Assembly (NCBI GenBank): GCA_003254885.1
Contig: QANT01001444.1
Coordinates: forward strand, 1-64,000
DNA: 64,000 bases
Source of the DNA: Purshia tridentata
Taxonomy: Eukaryota; Streptophyta; Magnoliopsida; Rosales; Rosaceae
Direction: 5' to 3'
Position numbers and translations under genes: made by a program
The notes under the pieces: model-generated
What the model was told of the DNA's origin: nothing
What the model saw: only the letters and a program-made list of their open reading frames with translations
Database searches by the model: none
Shown: positions 63,150-64,000 of the stretch, in pieces
How the letters are laid out: the number at the start of each line of letters is the position of its first letter
Numbering within the stretch: the stretch's first letter is position 1

Positions 63150-64000
63150 ATGGCGGGAAAGGAGGAGGAGGCGTCAGGCGAAGAGGTCTGCTGGAGAAAG
63201 CAAGTGGACGATAACCTAAACAGACTTCATTCTCTTCTCTTCGGAGCCGAACTCGCCCTCCACAGGGAAGACTTCTCCTCAGCTCAGATCCTTGGGCTTC
63301 GTCTTCTCGGCTTCCTCGACTCACACTCTCACTCTGAACTCGACCATGCCTTCATCCGCCCCATTCGCCGCGAAACCGTCTCCAAACTCGACGCCGCTCG
63401 CCGCTCCCTCATTCCTGATTCTGATCGGTACGCCTCTCTTTCTCTCTCTCTCTCTCTTGCGGCGCTTGATTTTTCCCTTGAACCTAAACTTGGAGAACCC
63501 TACCAGTTTGTGTGTGTGTGTGTTTTTTTTCTTTCTGGAATGTTTTTATTTTAGTTTAATGTGCTAAGGATTGAACATTATCTGAATTTCATGAAGATTT
63601 TTGGAGAAGTAGAATCCGTTTAAATTTTTATTGGACTACAATGCTCGTGTAATTAGCTTTAGAATTGAATGGATTAAAAATTCTAAATGAATTTATGTTG
63701 AGGGCTTAGATCAGCTGGAGGCATTTTAAAGTGAAAGTATAATTGGCATCAAATCAGCGTATTTGTAGCCATAATATTTTACAGTAGGTTCAGATTTCTC
63801 CTTGTGATGCAAACAATTTGAATACTCTGTATGCATACAGCAAAGCGTTTGAGCAAGCAAAGAAAGCTCCGGGTTGCGTTTTTGGCATGAAGGGAGATGT
63901 TGACATTGAGAAAATTAAGCAGTCAAAGTACTTTCAGGCTCTTCTTCAGCAGTCTAATAATGGAAGGGTTTTGAATAATTTGGTATTACTTGCCTCTGAT
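63150..64000 (+). CDS. FIGL1: FIDGETIN-LIKE 1 (AAA ATPase), N-terminal part, cut by the window edge
   Basis: Exon 1 is 63150-63427 and exon 2 starts at 63841. Exon 2 may end at about 63982 (AATTTG|GTATTA) or run past the edge. The visible protein begins MAGKEEEASGEEVCWRKQVD, then LNRLHSLLFGAELALHREDF, then SSAQILGLRLLGFLDSHS and FIRPIRRETVSKLDAARRSL. After splicing it continues RKAFEQAKKAPGCVFGMKGD. This matches my memory of the N-terminal region of plant FIGL1, whose AAA domain lies downstream and out of view. In Arabidopsis FIGL1 (At3g27120) limits meiotic crossovers by acting on RAD51/DMC1 with FLIP. The call rests on N-terminal similarity and on synteny, since no AAA motif is in the window. 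Confidence 0.8.

Overview
This is nuclear DNA of a eudicot plant. Genes carry many GT-AG introns, intergenic DNA is AT-rich, and plant-only families are present (phytocyanin, HIPP, LRR receptor-like protein, chloroplast bS21 precursor). The repertoire fits a rosid, and Rosaceae is plausible, but the sequence alone does not fix the species. The window holds 13 protein genes that look intact (one cut by the right edge), one decayed glycosyltransferase-like gene with a smaller relic, two tRNA genes, three DNA-transposon-type elements and one broken Ty3/gypsy chromovirus.

Layout. 2.1-3.6 kb: deleted hAT element. 6.3-9.0 kb (+): N-myristoylated At3g27210-like protein. 11.4-14.7 kb (+): acid lipase. 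15.4-16.0 kb (+): GPI-anchored blue copper protein. 17.1-20.5 kb (+): uridine kinase-like protein. 21.8-24.8 kb (+): single-exon LRR receptor-like protein. 25.3-28.9 kb (+): TrmA/RlmD-type RNA methyltransferase. 29.2-32.5 kb (-): CLC-a/b-type nitrate/proton exchanger, convergent with the methyltransferase. 33.7-36.2 kb: long-inverted-repeat element, tRNA-His, tRNA-Glu and a Harbinger-like MITE. 36.4-45.2 kb: a tandem duplication of a HIPP / glycosyltransferase-like / bS21 unit, in which only the HIPP survives in the left copy. 48.8-50.2 kb (+): F-box/kelch gene with a miR2111 target site. 51.8-56.6 kb: divergent RPL17 (-) and SWP73 (+) sharing a promoter. 57.4-62.4 kb: chromovirus. 63.15 kb to the edge (+): start of FIGL1.

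The gene order matches, inverted, the Arabidopsis run At3g27120 to At3g27210 as I remember it (FIGL1, F-box, GHS1/bS21, CLC-b, methyltransferase, UKL, cupredoxin, At3g27210). The lipase and SWP73 resemble At5g14180 and At5g14170, adjacent genes elsewhere in Arabidopsis. The window therefore probably keeps an ancestral order that Arabidopsis split between duplicated segments. The genes are independent housekeeping or signalling genes, not an operon or pathway cluster. I found no clearly new biological system. The strongest observations are the miR2111 site, the half-decayed tandem duplication, the nested insertions and two GC-AG introns.

Exon limits were set by hand from splice consensus and reading frame. 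Every complete gene model sums to a whole number of codons.
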